A stretch of 42,334 bases of DNA from an uncultured Clostridia bacterium (lineage in GTDB: Bacteria; Bacillota; Clostridia; TANB77; CAG-508). Position numbers and translations under genes: made by a program. The stretch spans positions 1 through 42,334 of the forward strand of contig CALXCM010000007.1 of NCBI GenBank assembly GCA_944386785.1. Direction: 5' to 3'. Positions 27,123 to 35,039 of the stretch are shown piece after piece (positions within the stretch are counted from its first letter, which is position 1; each line of letters begins with the position of its first letter). Below the pieces are notes generated by a model. That model ran no database searches, had not been told where the DNA came from, and was given only the letters and a program-made list of their open reading frames with translations.

Positions 27123-27875
27123 ATGTATTTAAACGATGTACATATAGGATATTATGCACTAGTTGCAATTTTAGGATTAATTGTAGGAGAAATTGTCTCA
27201 TGGGCAAATAAAAGACTTCCAGAATATAAATCAGTAATATCAAAAGACTTTTTTATAGAACATAAAATGAATTTTAAGCCAAATTATCTTTTAATGGGGA
27301 TAATGGTAGTAATATATGTATCACTTCTTTATGTTATAGGAATAAAAGACACATTAATTGCAAATTTAGATTTAATAAAATATATGATTTTAGCACCAAT
27401 GCTAGTTTCAGTATTTTGCATAGATTATAAACTCCAAATAATACCAAATAGACTAAACTTAACTATATTTGAAATTGGTTTGATATTTGCCTTTTTATAT
27501 GGTTTATCAGATGTTGCAATAACAATTAATATGTTACTTGGAATGCTTGCAGGAGCAGGAATATTTTTAGTAATTACATTAGTTGGTGGATTATTCTATG
27601 GAAAAGAAGCAATGGGATTTGGTGATGTAAAATTAATGGGAGCATTAGGACTATTTTTTGGACTTTCAAATATTATTGTAATAACACTAATGTCTTTCTT
27701 AATTGGTGCAATTTTAAGTATTATTCTTTTAATAGCAAGAAGAAAGAAAACAAGTGAATATATCCCATTTGGACCATTTATCGTAATTGCAACATATATA
27801 TGTATGTATATTCCATTTGAAGAAATTGTAAAAGTATTAATGACAATATTTACCCTAGGAATGTATCAAGGATAA
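27123..27875 (+). CDS. Prepilin peptidase (A24 family)
   Basis: 250-residue polytopic aspartic protease that cleaves type IV pilin-like leaders at the cytoplasmic face. The two catalytic aspartates are visible in CIDYKLQIIPN (about residue 102) and GFGDVKLMGALG (about 167). The N-terminal cytoplasmic domain lacks the four-Cys zinc motif of PilD and probably lacks methylase function. No pilus assembly ATPase is in the window. The pilin-signal protein at 30334 is a possible substrate. Confidence 0.88.
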   Translation: MYLNDVHIGYYALVAILGLIVGEIVSWANKRLPEYKSVISKDFFIEHKMNFKPNYLLMGIMVVIYVSLLYVIGIKDTLIANLDLIKYMILAPMLVSVFCIDYKLQIIPNRLNLTIFEIGLIFAFLYGLSDVAITINMLLGMLAGAGIFLVITLVGGLFYGKEAMGFGDVKLMGALGLFFGLSNIIVITLMSFLIGAILSIILLIARRKKTSEYIPFGPFIVIATYICMYIPFEEIVKVLMTIFTLGMYQG

Positions 27876-27897
27876 AATATTTTAAGGGGATGAAAAG

Positions 27898-28956
27898 ATG
27901 AATGCAAAAATGCAATGGCTAAGAAACAAAATGCTTAGCTTAGATTTACAAGGATTAATAATATCTAATCCAATCAATGTAAAATATTTAACAAATATTG
28001 ATGCAGAAGGTGTTTTATTATTAACCAGAAAAGAAAACATATATATAACTGATGGAAGATATATAGAACATGTTCATAGTATTTTAACACTATATGATGA
28101 AATAATAGTATATGATATAAATGATGTGTCAAAAGACGACTATGAAAACTTCTTTATGTTTTGTGAAAATGTAGGATTTGAAGAAAATTATGTTACATAT
28201 GCAGAATATAAAGAGTTAATTAGGAAATATAAAGTAAATAATTTAGTAGAAACAGAACATATCATTGAAAAACAAAGAATGATAAAAGATAGAGACGAAT
28301 TAAAAAACATTCAAAAAGCTTGTGAAATAACAGATAATTGTTTTTCATATATATTAGAATATATAAAACCAGGAATGACAGAAAAACAAATAGCAGACGA
28401 AATAGAAGAATACTATAAACCAAGAACAGACGGATTAGCATTTGATACAATAGTTGCATCAGGAGAAAATACATCAAAACCACATGCAGTGCCAACAAAT
28501 AGAAAAATTGGAGAAAAAGATATAATAACAATAGATATGGGATGCAAAGTAAATGGGTATTGCTCAGATATGACAAGAACATTTTTTGTAGGAGAAGTTC
28601 CAGAAGAAGTAAAACCAGTATATGATTTAGTATTAAAAAATGAAAAACAAACATTAGAACAAATGAAAGATGGAGCAAGCACAAGAATGCTAACAAAAAT
28701 GGTAGAAAATGATTTTAGATTTAGTAACTATGATTTAATACATAGTTTAGGTCATGGAGTAGGCCTTGAAATCCACGAAGCACCATATATAGGCTTAAAA
28801 TCAGATACACAATTAAAAGAAAATATGGTAGTTACAGACGAACCAGGAATATATTTACCAGGAAAATTTGGTGTAAGAATAGAAGACACAGTTCAAATAA
28901 CAAAATTTGGTTGTATAAATTTAACAAAATCTGAGAAAAATTATATTGTAATTTAA
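27898..28956 (+). CDS. pepP: Xaa-Pro aminopeptidase (M24B)
   Basis: 352 residues. N-terminal creatinase-like domain followed by the pita-bread catalytic domain. The five metal ligands can be seen: TIDMG and CSDMTRTF aspartates, HSLGHGVGLEIHE histidine, TDEPGIYLPG and VRIEDTV glutamates. It removes N-terminal residues before proline. In Bacillota this gene sits directly before efp, and so it does here; EF-P assists polyproline synthesis. Start ATG follows AAGGGGATG. Confidence 0.92.
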   Translation: MNAKMQWLRNKMLSLDLQGLIISNPINVKYLTNIDAEGVLLLTRKENIYITDGRYIEHVHSILTLYDEIIVYDINDVSKDDYENFFMFCENVGFEENYVTYAEYKELIRKYKVNNLVETEHIIEKQRMIKDRDELKNIQKACEITDNCFSYILEYIKPGMTEKQIADEIEEYYKPRTDGLAFDTIVASGENTSKPHAVPTNRKIGEKDIITIDMGCKVNGYCSDMTRTFFVGEVPEEVKPVYDLVLKNEKQTLEQMKDGASTRMLTKMVENDFRFSNYDLIHSLGHGVGLEIHEAPYIGLKSDTQLKENMVVTDEPGIYLPGKFGVRIEDTVQITKFGCINLTKSEKNYIVI

Positions 28957-28970
28957 AAACATTGCCATAC

Positions 28971-28999
28971 TTGATTTTTCTAAGGTTTTGTAGTAAAAT
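28971..28999 (+). promoter_or_regulatory. Sigma-A promoter for efp
   Basis: TTGATT (28971-28976), 17 bases, TAAAAT (28994-28999). Confidence 0.7.
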
Positions 29000-29052
29000 A
29001 TATAAAGTTAATTTAAAAGAGAAATAATTTGAAAATTGAAAGGAGAATAATT

Positions 29053-29619
29053 ATGGCATCAGTATATTCAGCAGGAGATTTTAGAAATGGAACAACATTT
29101 GAAATGGAGGGAAATGTGTATAGAGTAGTAGAATTTCAACATGTAAAACCAGGAAAGGGTTCAGCATTTGTTAGAACAAAATTAAAAAATGTAATAACAG
29201 GAGCAACATTAGAAAAAACATTTAACCCTTCAGATAAATACCCAGCAGCAGAAATTGAGAAAAAAGCAATGCAATATTTATATAATGATGGAGGTCTATA
29301 TTATTTTATGGATAACGAAACATATGACCAAATGCCATTAAATGAAGACCAATTAGGAGACTGCTTAAAATACTTAAAAGAAAATATGGAAGTTACAATT
29401 TTATCATATAAAGGAAAAGTATTTGCAGTAGAACCACCAACATTTGTTGAATTAGAAGTTACATATACAGAACCTGGATTTAGTGGAAACACAACAACAA
29501 CATCAGGAAAACCAGCAAAACTAGAAACAGGTCTTGAAATCCAAGTTCCATTATTCGTAAACATTGGAGACATATTAAAAATAGACACAAGAACATGTGA
29601 ATACATGGAAAGAATATAG
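29053..29619 (+). CDS. efp: Translation elongation factor P
   Basis: 188 residues from ATG 29053 with AAAGGAG. EF-P binds between the P and E sites and rescues ribosomes stalled on polyproline. Domain I holds the modification loop [10 protein letters not shown] with Lys near residue 32, and the C-terminal EFP signature ([29 protein letters not shown]) is complete. As a highly expressed gene it contains no CGG, in line with the avoidance of that codon in abundant proteins. It is next to pepP. Confidence 0.96.
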   Translation: MASVYSAGDFRNGTTFEMEGNVYRVVEFQHVKPGKGSAFVRTKLKNVITGATLEKTFNPSDKYPAAEIEKKAMQYLYNDGGLYYFMDNETYDQMPLNEDQLGDCLKYLKENMEVTILSYKGKVFAVEPPTFVELEVTYTEPGFSGNTTTTSGKPAKLETGLEIQVPLFVNIGDILKIDTRTCEYMERI

Positions 29620-29631
29620 AAAGGTGATAAA

Positions 29632-30087
29632 ATGGGAAACTTAAAAAACGAATACAAAAGTTTTTTAGATGACATTGAAAAAAACATAAAAAATAAAGAA
29701 GACTTAGAATATATTAAAAAAAGATTTGCAGACTTTATGGATGTTGTTTTAACAGATATGGAAAGCATAATGGACTATAAAGACGAAGAAATGAAAAAAT
29801 TACAAGAAAAACAAGATAAAATAGAAGATGAAGTGGACAGATTAAAAAATGTAATAGACCATATAGAAAAAGATATCTATGACGAAGACGGATTTGACTT
29901 TGAAATAATATGTCCATATTGTAATCATGAATTTGTAATAGACTTTGACGATAACAAAACAGAAGTACAATGTCCAGAATGTAAAAACATAATTGAACTA
30001 GACTGGAACGGTGGAGAAGACGAAAGTGGATGTAGCGGAAGTTGCAGTAACTGTTCTGGTTGTGATGACGAAGAAGATGATATGTAA
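29632..30087 (+). CDS. CD1247-type coiled-coil zinc-ribbon protein
   Basis: 151 residues. The N-terminal two thirds are helical with heptad-like Lys/Glu pattern (MKKLQEKQDKIEDEVDRLKN). A zinc ribbon CPYC ... CPEC follows at about residues 89-120, then an acidic, Cys-rich tail (GCSGSCSNCSGCDDEEDDM). I associate this layout with the CD1247 N-terminal-domain family seen after efp in clostridia. Function unknown, perhaps metal-dependent regulation. Start is 12 bases after efp, so it is translated from the same mRNA. Confidence 0.72.
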   Translation: MGNLKNEYKSFLDDIEKNIKNKEDLEYIKKRFADFMDVVLTDMESIMDYKDEEMKKLQEKQDKIEDEVDRLKNVIDHIEKDIYDEDGFDFEIICPYCNHEFVIDFDDNKTEVQCPECKNIIELDWNGGEDESGCSGSCSNCSGCDDEEDDM

Positions 30088-30108
30088 AAAACAAAAGAGG
30101 AGAAAATT

Positions 30109-30237
30109 ATGAAAGTAGAAGCTACAAGCCTTGAGGCTGTGCACACACACACACACACAACACATTTAGTAAATAAAAATATTAAAAATAAAATAAGTAA
30201 ATCAATAAAAGATAGCAATAGCCTAAATAAATTTTAG
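30109..30237 (+). CDS. 42-residue micro-ORF containing a (CA)9 tract
   Basis: ATG at 30109 with a good AGAGGAG site encodes MKVEATSLEAVHTHTHTTHL and a Lys/Asn-rich end. The (CA)9 tract at 30142-30159 gives alternating His-Thr. Loss of one CA unit moves reading into a frame that stops shortly after the tract, so length changes would switch the product. The stop lies inside the following terminator. No family recognised; it could be a decayed fragment instead of a functional gene. Confidence 0.4.
   Translation: MKVEATSLEAVHTHTHTTHLVNKNIKNKISKSIKDSNSLNKF
30142..30159 (+). repeat. (CA)9 dinucleotide tract
   Basis: Nine perfect CA units inside the micro-ORF, preceded by the small hairpin AGCCTTGAGGCT (30126-30137). 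Confidence 0.9.
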
Positions 30238-30258
30238 GTTTTAATTGCTATCTTTTTG
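30211..30258 (+). terminator. Strong terminator of the efp unit
   Basis: Long stem GATAGCAAT ... ATTGCTATC with inner CCTAAA / TTTAGG, followed by TTTTT. Confidence 0.85.
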
Positions 30259-30333
30259 TGCTTTAAAAAAATAGTTATTAATATTAAAAATATAAATAAA
30301 ACAAAAAGTATAAAAAAGAAAGGGGAAAAACAA

Positions 30334-31722
30334 ATGAAAGGAAAACAAAAAGGAATAACACTAATTGCATTAGTAATAACTATTATAGTTTTATTAATCT
30401 TAGCAGGAGTAAGTATTGCAACACTTACAGGACAAAATGGAGTGCTAACGCAAGCAAATAATGCAAAAATAGCACAAGCACATGGAAATGTAAAAGACAG
30501 CATGGCACTAGCATATAACGAATACCAATTAGAAAAACAAACACAAAATGTAGGAAAAATAGAAAAAGTAGCAAGTACTAGTAAAATAGAAATAAAAGGC
30601 AAAAGAAAAAACTATTTAGCAAGACTAGATACATTTTTAGATTTTCTATTAGATAAAGGATATATAGAAAGTAAAGAAACAGGAAAAATAATAGTAGATA
30701 AATTAACAGGAGCGCATCAAGTAATAGGGAATGGTAAAGGAGAAACTGACATATATAAAATAGAAGGAACAGAAGGAACATACAAAGTAAAATACTATAA
30801 CAATCAAGGAAGCGAAGAAGAAATATGGACAGTAACAGGAGATGAAAGTAAACCTCAAGGAAATACAAAATCAATAAAAATGATAGTAAATTCAGGAGAA
30901 GATGGTTTAGTTTTATTACCATTTGATTATGAAATTTCATATACAGGAACAATAACAATAAATTGGGGAGATGGAGCAACAGAAGAAGTAACAGACGAAA
31001 ATGTAGCAACAAGCAAAGGCAAAATTGCAAGCATTAATAATTCTGTAAAAGTGGCAGCTAGAGCTTATGCAACTGAATGTTATCATATATACGAAGGAAA
31101 AAATAAAGAGTTTGAGGTAGAAATAGAAGGAAAAATTACAGAAATAAATTCATCTGCATGTACTCGCTATAAAAATAAAGAAACAGGATATAGTGTGGAT
31201 TACATAGATGAAGGCAGAGAAAAAATCCTAGAAATAACTCAATGGGGAGAGACAGGACTAGAGGAAGTACATTTAAGTGAGTGTACTAATTTAAGAAAAA
31301 TAGCAAGCCCATCTAAAAACAGTTTTATAAATATTGATCCAGAGTATGGATTTGGAAGTGCCTTTAGTGGTTGCACATCACTAACAGAAATACCTGCCGA
31401 TTTATTTAGTAATTGTCCACAAATAACAAGTTTTGAAAGAACATTTTATGCATGCAGAACACTAACAGAAATACCACAAACTTTATTTGATAATTGCTTA
31501 AATGTAGAAAGTTTTAGTCATACATTTGAAGGATGCACTGGATTAACAGGAAATGCAATACCTTTATGGGAAAGAATTGAAGGATATGAAAATTTAGACT
31601 TAAATATAGAGTCAGACTGGGAAAATAAAATCCCAAATGGAATAAGTTGTTATGCTAGTTGTGAAGGTCTAAAGAATTACAATTTAATACCAATATACTG
31701 GAAAAAAAGGCTACCTATATAA
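30334..31722 (+). CDS. Surface protein with type IV pilin-like signal and BspA-type leucine-rich repeats
   Basis: 462 residues from ATG 30334 (AAAGGGG upstream). The N-terminus KGKQKGITLIALVITIIVLL is a class III (pilin) signal: positive charge, Gly cleavage site, hydrophobic helix; position +5 is Ala where pilins usually have Glu. After a Lys-rich linker, a PKD-like segment (YTGTITINWGDGATEEV) lies near residues 205-225. BspA/DUF285-like leucine-rich repeats follow (FSGCTSLTEIPADLFSNC, FYACRTLTEIPQTLFDNC, FEGCTGLTG). Likely surface exposed, perhaps adhesive. The prepilin peptidase 2.5 kb upstream may process it. A terminator follows. Confidence 0.78.
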   Translation: MKGKQKGITLIALVITIIVLLILAGVSIATLTGQNGVLTQANNAKIAQAHGNVKDSMALAYNEYQLEKQTQNVGKIEKVASTSKIEIKGKRKNYLARLDTFLDFLLDKGYIESKETGKIIVDKLTGAHQVIGNGKGETDIYKIEGTEGTYKVKYYNNQGSEEEIWTVTGDESKPQGNTKSIKMIVNSGEDGLVLLPFDYEISYTGTITINWGDGATEEVTDENVATSKGKIASINNSVKVAARAYATECYHIYEGKNKEFEVEIEGKITEINSSACTRYKNKETGYSVDYIDEGREKILEITQWGETGLEEVHLSECTNLRKIASPSKNSFINIDPEYGFGSAFSGCTSLTEIPADLFSNCPQITSFERTFYACRTLTEIPQTLFDNCLNVESFSHTFEGCTGLTGNAIPLWERIEGYENLDLNIESDWENKIPNGISCYASCEGLKNYNLIPIYWKKRLPI

Positions 31723-31747
31723 AAAAGGCATTTAATGCCTTTTTTTC
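31722..31747. terminator. Bidirectional terminator between the LRR gene and the M23 peptidase gene
   Basis: AAAAAAGGCATT / AATGCCTTTTTT symmetric stem with T runs on both strands. Confidence 0.85.
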
Positions 31748-32326
31748 TTACCTATAAAACCCTAGTGGGTCTTGATATTTGCCATCAATTCTAACACCAA
31801 AATGTAGATGACAACCAGTGGTTGCTCCATTTGTAGGGATTCCATTTTCATCGTGATATTGATTGCCAGGAACACCATAAACATATTTTGGACCAACTTG
31901 TCCAATTACTTGTCCTTGCTTTATTTTATCTCCAACTTGAACTATAAAATTAGGGTCACAGTGGCAATATGTAACTCTAAAATTTTCAAAAGAAAGAGTA
32001 ATAGTATATCCACCAGCACCTAAAAATTGTCTAAAAGTAATTTCACCATCTGCAACAGCAATAAATTTTGTGCCTTGAGGAGCAGGAATATCAATTCCAG
32101 AATGAGAAGAAGAAGCACCAGAAGTAGGAGACTTTCTTTTGCCAAAATATGAGCTAATTCTAGTATATCCAGGGATAGGCCAAACAAAACCATTAGGATT
32201 AATAGATATAATTTCAGATGTATCTATACTTGGAAAACTAGAAGAACTTATTGGAATAAAGAAAATTGAAATAAATAAAATAAGTAAAATAACAACTAAA
32301 ATAAAAGATTTTAAATAATTAAAAAT
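31748..32326 (-). CDS. M23 (LytM) metallopeptidase with apparent ATT start
   Basis: 192 residues on the minus strand. An N-terminal membrane helix (SFILVVILLILFISIFFIPI) is followed by the LytM fold: SHSGIDIPAP with zinc-ligand His and Asp, and CHLHFGVRIDG with the His-x-His pair near the C-terminus. These enzymes cleave peptidoglycan cross-bridges and include spore-related forms such as SpoIIQ-like proteins. No ATG, GTG or TTG exists in frame before the domain. A perfect AGGAGG sits eight bases before ATT (32326-32324), so AUU initiation is proposed; an ATA is too close to the site. The absence of any normal start makes automated callers miss it. Confidence 0.75.
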   Translation of the reverse strand: MFNYLKSFILVVILLILFISIFFIPISSSSFPSIDTSEIISINPNGFVWPIPGYTRISSYFGKRKSPTSGASSSHSGIDIPAPQGTKFIAVADGEITFRQFLGAGGYTITLSFENFRVTYCHCDPNFIVQVGDKIKQGQVIGQVGPKYVYGVPGNQYHDENGIPTNGATTGCHLHFGVRIDGKYQDPLGFYR

Positions 32327-32360
32327 ATTTATTACCTCCTATCTAAAAAATATAGAAAAT

Positions 32361-32394
32361 AAAAAATGCCAAACCTTAAGCACAGTTTGGCATT
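32361..32394 (-). terminator. Terminator after tRNA-Trp
   Basis: AATGCCAAAC / GTTTGGCATT perfect stem, followed on the minus strand by a T run. Confidence 0.85.
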
Positions 32395-32399
32395 CTACT

Positions 32400-32474
32400 T
32401 GGCAGGGGTAGAAGGACTCGAACCCTCACAGGCGGTTTTGGAGACCGATGTGCTACCATTAACACTATACCCCT
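32400..32474 (-). tRNA. tRNA-Trp (CCA anticodon)
   Basis: 75-base cloverleaf with encoded CCA end. Acceptor AGGGGTA pairs with TACCCCT, the anticodon loop is CTCCAAA (anticodon CCA) and the T-loop is GGTTCGAGTCC. Reads UGG. It is the only tRNA found in the window. Confidence 0.93.
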
Positions 32475-32494
32475 ATATCTAAAACACAGTTATA

Positions 32495-32523
32495 ATCTTA
32501 GCATAAAAAAGATAAATTATCAA
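32495..32523 (-). promoter_or_regulatory. Possible promoter of tRNA-Trp
   Basis: Minus strand TTGATA (32523-32518), 17 bases, TAAGAT (32500-32495), divergent from the glyS promoter. Confidence 0.45.
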
Positions 32524-32541
32524 GTTTTTTTAAATAAAATG

Positions 32542-32570
32542 TTGACTTTTTTTGTAATTGATAATAAAAT
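32542..32570 (+). promoter_or_regulatory. Sigma-A promoter of the glyS T-box leader
   Basis: TTGACT (32542-32547), 17 bases, TAAAAT (32565-32570). Confidence 0.75.
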
Positions 32571-32584
32571 ATATGAAATTAAAT

Positions 32585-32806
32585 AAGAAAAAGTTACTGT
32601 GAAAAAGAAAAAGTGCTGTAAAATTTATTTTAAGAGAGCAAACAGTTGGTGGAAAGTTTGTAATAAATAAGCATGGGGAGCTTTGGAGTAACAAATTTAA
32701 TTAAGGTGCTTAAATTAGAATTATCTAATTTTTGAAATAGGGTGGAAACGCGGAAAATATACTTTCGTCCCTAGCTATATGCTAAGGAGGAAAGTATATT
32801 TTTTCG
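32585..32806 (+). promoter_or_regulatory. Glycine T-box riboswitch
   Basis: Leader with a stem I containing AGAGAGC and GTTGGTGGAAAG. The T-box AGGGTGGAAACGCG at 32739-32752 departs at one position from the usual AGGGTGGNACCGCG, and a terminator ends the leader: GAAAATATACTTTC pairs with GAAAGTATATTTTTT at 32754-32804. The variable base in TGGA is A, complementary to the U73 discriminator of bacterial tRNA-Gly. The specifier is probably the GGA in TTTGGAGTAAC, but other GGN triplets are nearby. Uncharged tRNA-Gly would favour antitermination of glyS. Confidence 0.88.
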
Positions 32807-32844
32807 TTCTTAAAATTAAAAGAGAAAATAGGAGATTTTAGAAT

Positions 32845-32876
32845 GAGACAAAAATGCTTAAGTCCCTATTTGTCTC
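32845..32876 (+). repeat. Repeat R5: inverted repeat before glyS
   Basis: GAGACAAA (32845-32852) and TTTGTCTC (32869-32876) arms around a loop nearly identical to R4. The copy sits between two possible glyS start sites. Confidence 0.85.
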
Positions 32877-32893
32877 AAAAAGGAGGAAATTTT

Positions 32894-34276
32894 ATGGTAG
32901 AATCAATGGAAAAATTAGTTTCACTTTGTAAAAACAGAGGATATATTTATCCAGGCTCAGAAATCTATGGAGGTTTAGCTAATACTTGGGATTATGGACC
33001 TCTAGGAAATGAACTAAAAAACAATATTAAAAATGCATGGAGAAAAAAATTTATTCAAGAACAAAAAAATGTAGTAGGTTTAGATGCTGCAATTTTAATG
33101 AATCCAGAAACATGGGTTGCATCAGGTCATGTTGGAGGTTTTTCAGACCCATTAATCGACTGTAAAGAATGTAAAACTCGTCATAGAGCTGATAAATTAA
33201 TCGAAGAATGGGCACATAGCAAAGGAAAAGATATGATTGCAGATGGAATGTCAAATGAAGAGTTAATAAACTTTATAAATGAAAATAAAATACCATGCCC
33301 AGATTGTGGAAAGACTAATTTTACAGATATAAGAAAATTTAATTTAATGTTTAAAACATCTCAAGGTGTAACAGAAGGAAAAACATCAGAAATATATTTA
33401 AGACCAGAAACAGCTCAAGGAATATTTGTTGATTTTAAAAATGTTTTAAGAACTTCAAGAAAGAAAATACCTATGGGTATTGCTCAAATAGGTAAAGCTT
33501 TTAGAAATGAAATAACACCAGGAAACTTCATTTTTAGAACTCGTGAATTTGAGCAAATGGAAATGGAATTTTTCTGCAAACCAGGAACAGATTTAGAATG
33601 GTTTAAATATTGGAAAGATTATTCTGAAAACTGGCTATTAAGTCTAGGAATGAAAAAAGAAAATATTAGACTAAGAGACCACAGCAAAGAAGAATTAGTA
33701 TTTTATAGCAAAGCTACAACTGATATTGAATTTAATTTCCCATTTGGTTGGGGAGAACTTTGGGGAATAGCTGACAGAACAGATTATGACTTATCAAGAC
33801 ATATGGAACATTCTAAACAAGATTTAAGCTATCAAGACCCAGAAACAGGAGAAAAATATGTGCCTTATGTAATTGAACCATCACTTGGAGCAGATAGAGT
33901 GCTTTTAGCATTCCTTTGCAATGCATATGAAGAAGAGAAAATTGCAGAAGGAGACACAAGAACAGTATTACATTTACATCCAGCTCTAGCACCATATAAA
34001 GTGGCAGTACTTCCACTATCTAAAAAGTTATCAGATAAAGCAAATGAAGTATATGAAAAATTATCTAAGAAATTTATGTGTGATTATGATGAAGCAGGAA
34101 GTATTGGAAAAAGATATAGAAGAGAAGATGAAATAGGAACACCTTACTGCGTTACAATAGATTTTGATACATTAGAAGATGAAGCAGTAACAATAAGAGA
34201 TAGAGATACTATGGAACAAGTAAGAGTAAAAATAGATGAGCTAGAAGCATGGATTGAAGAAAAGATTACATTTTAA
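32894..34276 (+). CDS. glyS: Glycyl-tRNA synthetase (single-chain class II)
   Basis: 460 residues from ATG 32894 with AGGAGG seven bases upstream. Class II signatures are visible: [17 protein letters not shown] near the N-terminus, [15 protein letters not shown], motif 2 [25 protein letters not shown] and motif 3 [15 protein letters not shown] zinc site lies at about residue 136. An alternative in-frame ATG at 32843, inside repeat R5, has its own AGGAG at eight bases and would add 17 residues ([17 protein letters not shown]). Family members start near 32894. Controlled by the upstream T-box. No CGG codon. Confidence 0.95.
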   Translation: MVESMEKLVSLCKNRGYIYPGSEIYGGLANTWDYGPLGNELKNNIKNAWRKKFIQEQKNVVGLDAAILMNPETWVASGHVGGFSDPLIDCKECKTRHRADKLIEEWAHSKGKDMIADGMSNEELINFINENKIPCPDCGKTNFTDIRKFNLMFKTSQGVTEGKTSEIYLRPETAQGIFVDFKNVLRTSRKKIPMGIAQIGKAFRNEITPGNFIFRTREFEQMEMEFFCKPGTDLEWFKYWKDYSENWLLSLGMKKENIRLRDHSKEELVFYSKATTDIEFNFPFGWGELWGIADRTDYDLSRHMEHSKQDLSYQDPETGEKYVPYVIEPSLGADRVLLAFLCNAYEEEKIAEGDTRTVLHLHPALAPYKVAVLPLSKKLSDKANEVYEKLSKKFMCDYDEAGSIGKRYRREDEIGTPYCVTIDFDTLEDEAVTIRDRDTMEQVRVKIDELEAWIEEKITF

Positions 34277-34344
34277 TATGAAAAGCTAAATAAATAGCAC
34301 AACTAAATGTTTATAAATAATTAATGGTAGTTTATGTAATTTAC

Positions 34345-34373
34345 TTGAAAAAAGTTGTTAATGGTGGTATAAT
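34345..34373 (+). promoter_or_regulatory. Sigma-A promoter
   Basis: TTGAAA (34345-34350), 17 bases, TATAAT (34368-34373). Confidence 0.8.
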
Positions 34374-34421
34374 CTAGCCACTGCCTTATATATAGGAATA
34401 GTCGAAACGGAGGGGATAACA

Positions 34422-34697
34422 TTGACATCAAGAGACAAAATCTATATAAGAAGTTATCTTATAACTGAAGTTGAAGGCGACAACAATGTAAATGGAAAAT
34501 GGTATTCTATCAAATTTGTTTTTAAAAACAATAAGGGGGAAGAAGATTTTAGGGAAGTAACAGCAAGATTAACAGCTAAAGAAAGAAAAGAAGTTGATCA
34601 AGCTCTATATGATTTAATCATATTAAACCAAAATCATGATTTCGTACCATTTGAACAAATTTTAAAATACATAATGCCATTTACACAAAGAAAGTAA
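34422..34697 (+). CDS. Small protein of unknown function
   Basis: 91 residues from a TTG start preceded by GGAGGGG. Predicted mixed alpha/beta protein without membrane segments: charged strands (KWYSIKFVFKNNKGEEDFREV) and a helix (LTAKERKEVDQALYDLIILN). I do not recognise the family. It has its own strong promoter and terminator, so it is a monocistronic, probably well-expressed gene between glyS and sspH. Confidence 0.7.
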   Translation: MTSRDKIYIRSYLITEVEGDNNVNGKWYSIKFVFKNNKGEEDFREVTARLTAKERKEVDQALYDLIILNQNHDFVPFEQILKYIMPFTQRK

Positions 34698-34728
34698 CAG
34701 GAAAATTCCTGCTACTTTTTATTTTTTT
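34691..34728. terminator. Bidirectional terminator
   Basis: AAGTAACAGGAA / TTCCTGCTACTT stem with one mismatch and T runs on both strands, between two convergent genes. Confidence 0.85.
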
Positions 34729-34909
34729 AATCTCCTAGATTTCTTTCATATAAATCTTTTATAAATACATCTTTTTCCTCGAAATTATCAACAAAACCAA
34801 CCTTTGCAATTTCATCATTTGCACCTTGTATCCAAACAGCTCTATTATCATAATAAACATCATATTTGTCATCATTATTTAAAATATGTTTCATTCTATT
34901 TAATTCCAT
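34727..34909 (-). CDS. sspH: Small acid-soluble spore protein H-like
   Basis: 60 residues. The pattern NRMKHILNNDDKYDVYYDNRAVWIQG followed by a second half ending in an acidic helix matches SspH-type proteins (RAKEIL ... V.Y.G..VWI), which are minor forespore SASPs not related to alpha/beta DNA-binding SASPs. The Shine-Dalgarno AAGGAGGG is excellent. It is isolated by a terminator and runs convergent with the previous gene. A sigma-G promoter is expected, but I could not point to convincing boxes. Confidence 0.78.
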   Translation of the reverse strand: MELNRMKHILNNDDKYDVYYDNRAVWIQGANDEIAKVGFVDNFEEKDVFIKDLYERNLGD

Positions 34910-34983
34910 AAAAATCCCTCCTTAAAATATATATTAAAAGTATATCCTAAAATCTTAAAAATATAACTTTTGTAAAATAGAAT

Positions 34984-35012
34984 TTGACTTATCTATTTAT
35001 TTAAGATAAAAT
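34984..35012 (+). promoter_or_regulatory. Sigma-A promoter for the nucleoside kinase gene
   Basis: TTGACT (34984-34989), 17 bases, TAAAAT (35007-35012). Confidence 0.75.
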
Positions 35013-35039
35013 TATGTAGCAAACAAAAGGAGGAATTTT

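Noticed and set aside
30141..30162. CA tract as a CRISPR or minisatellite remnant
   Set aside because: A simple dinucleotide run without spacers or longer unit.
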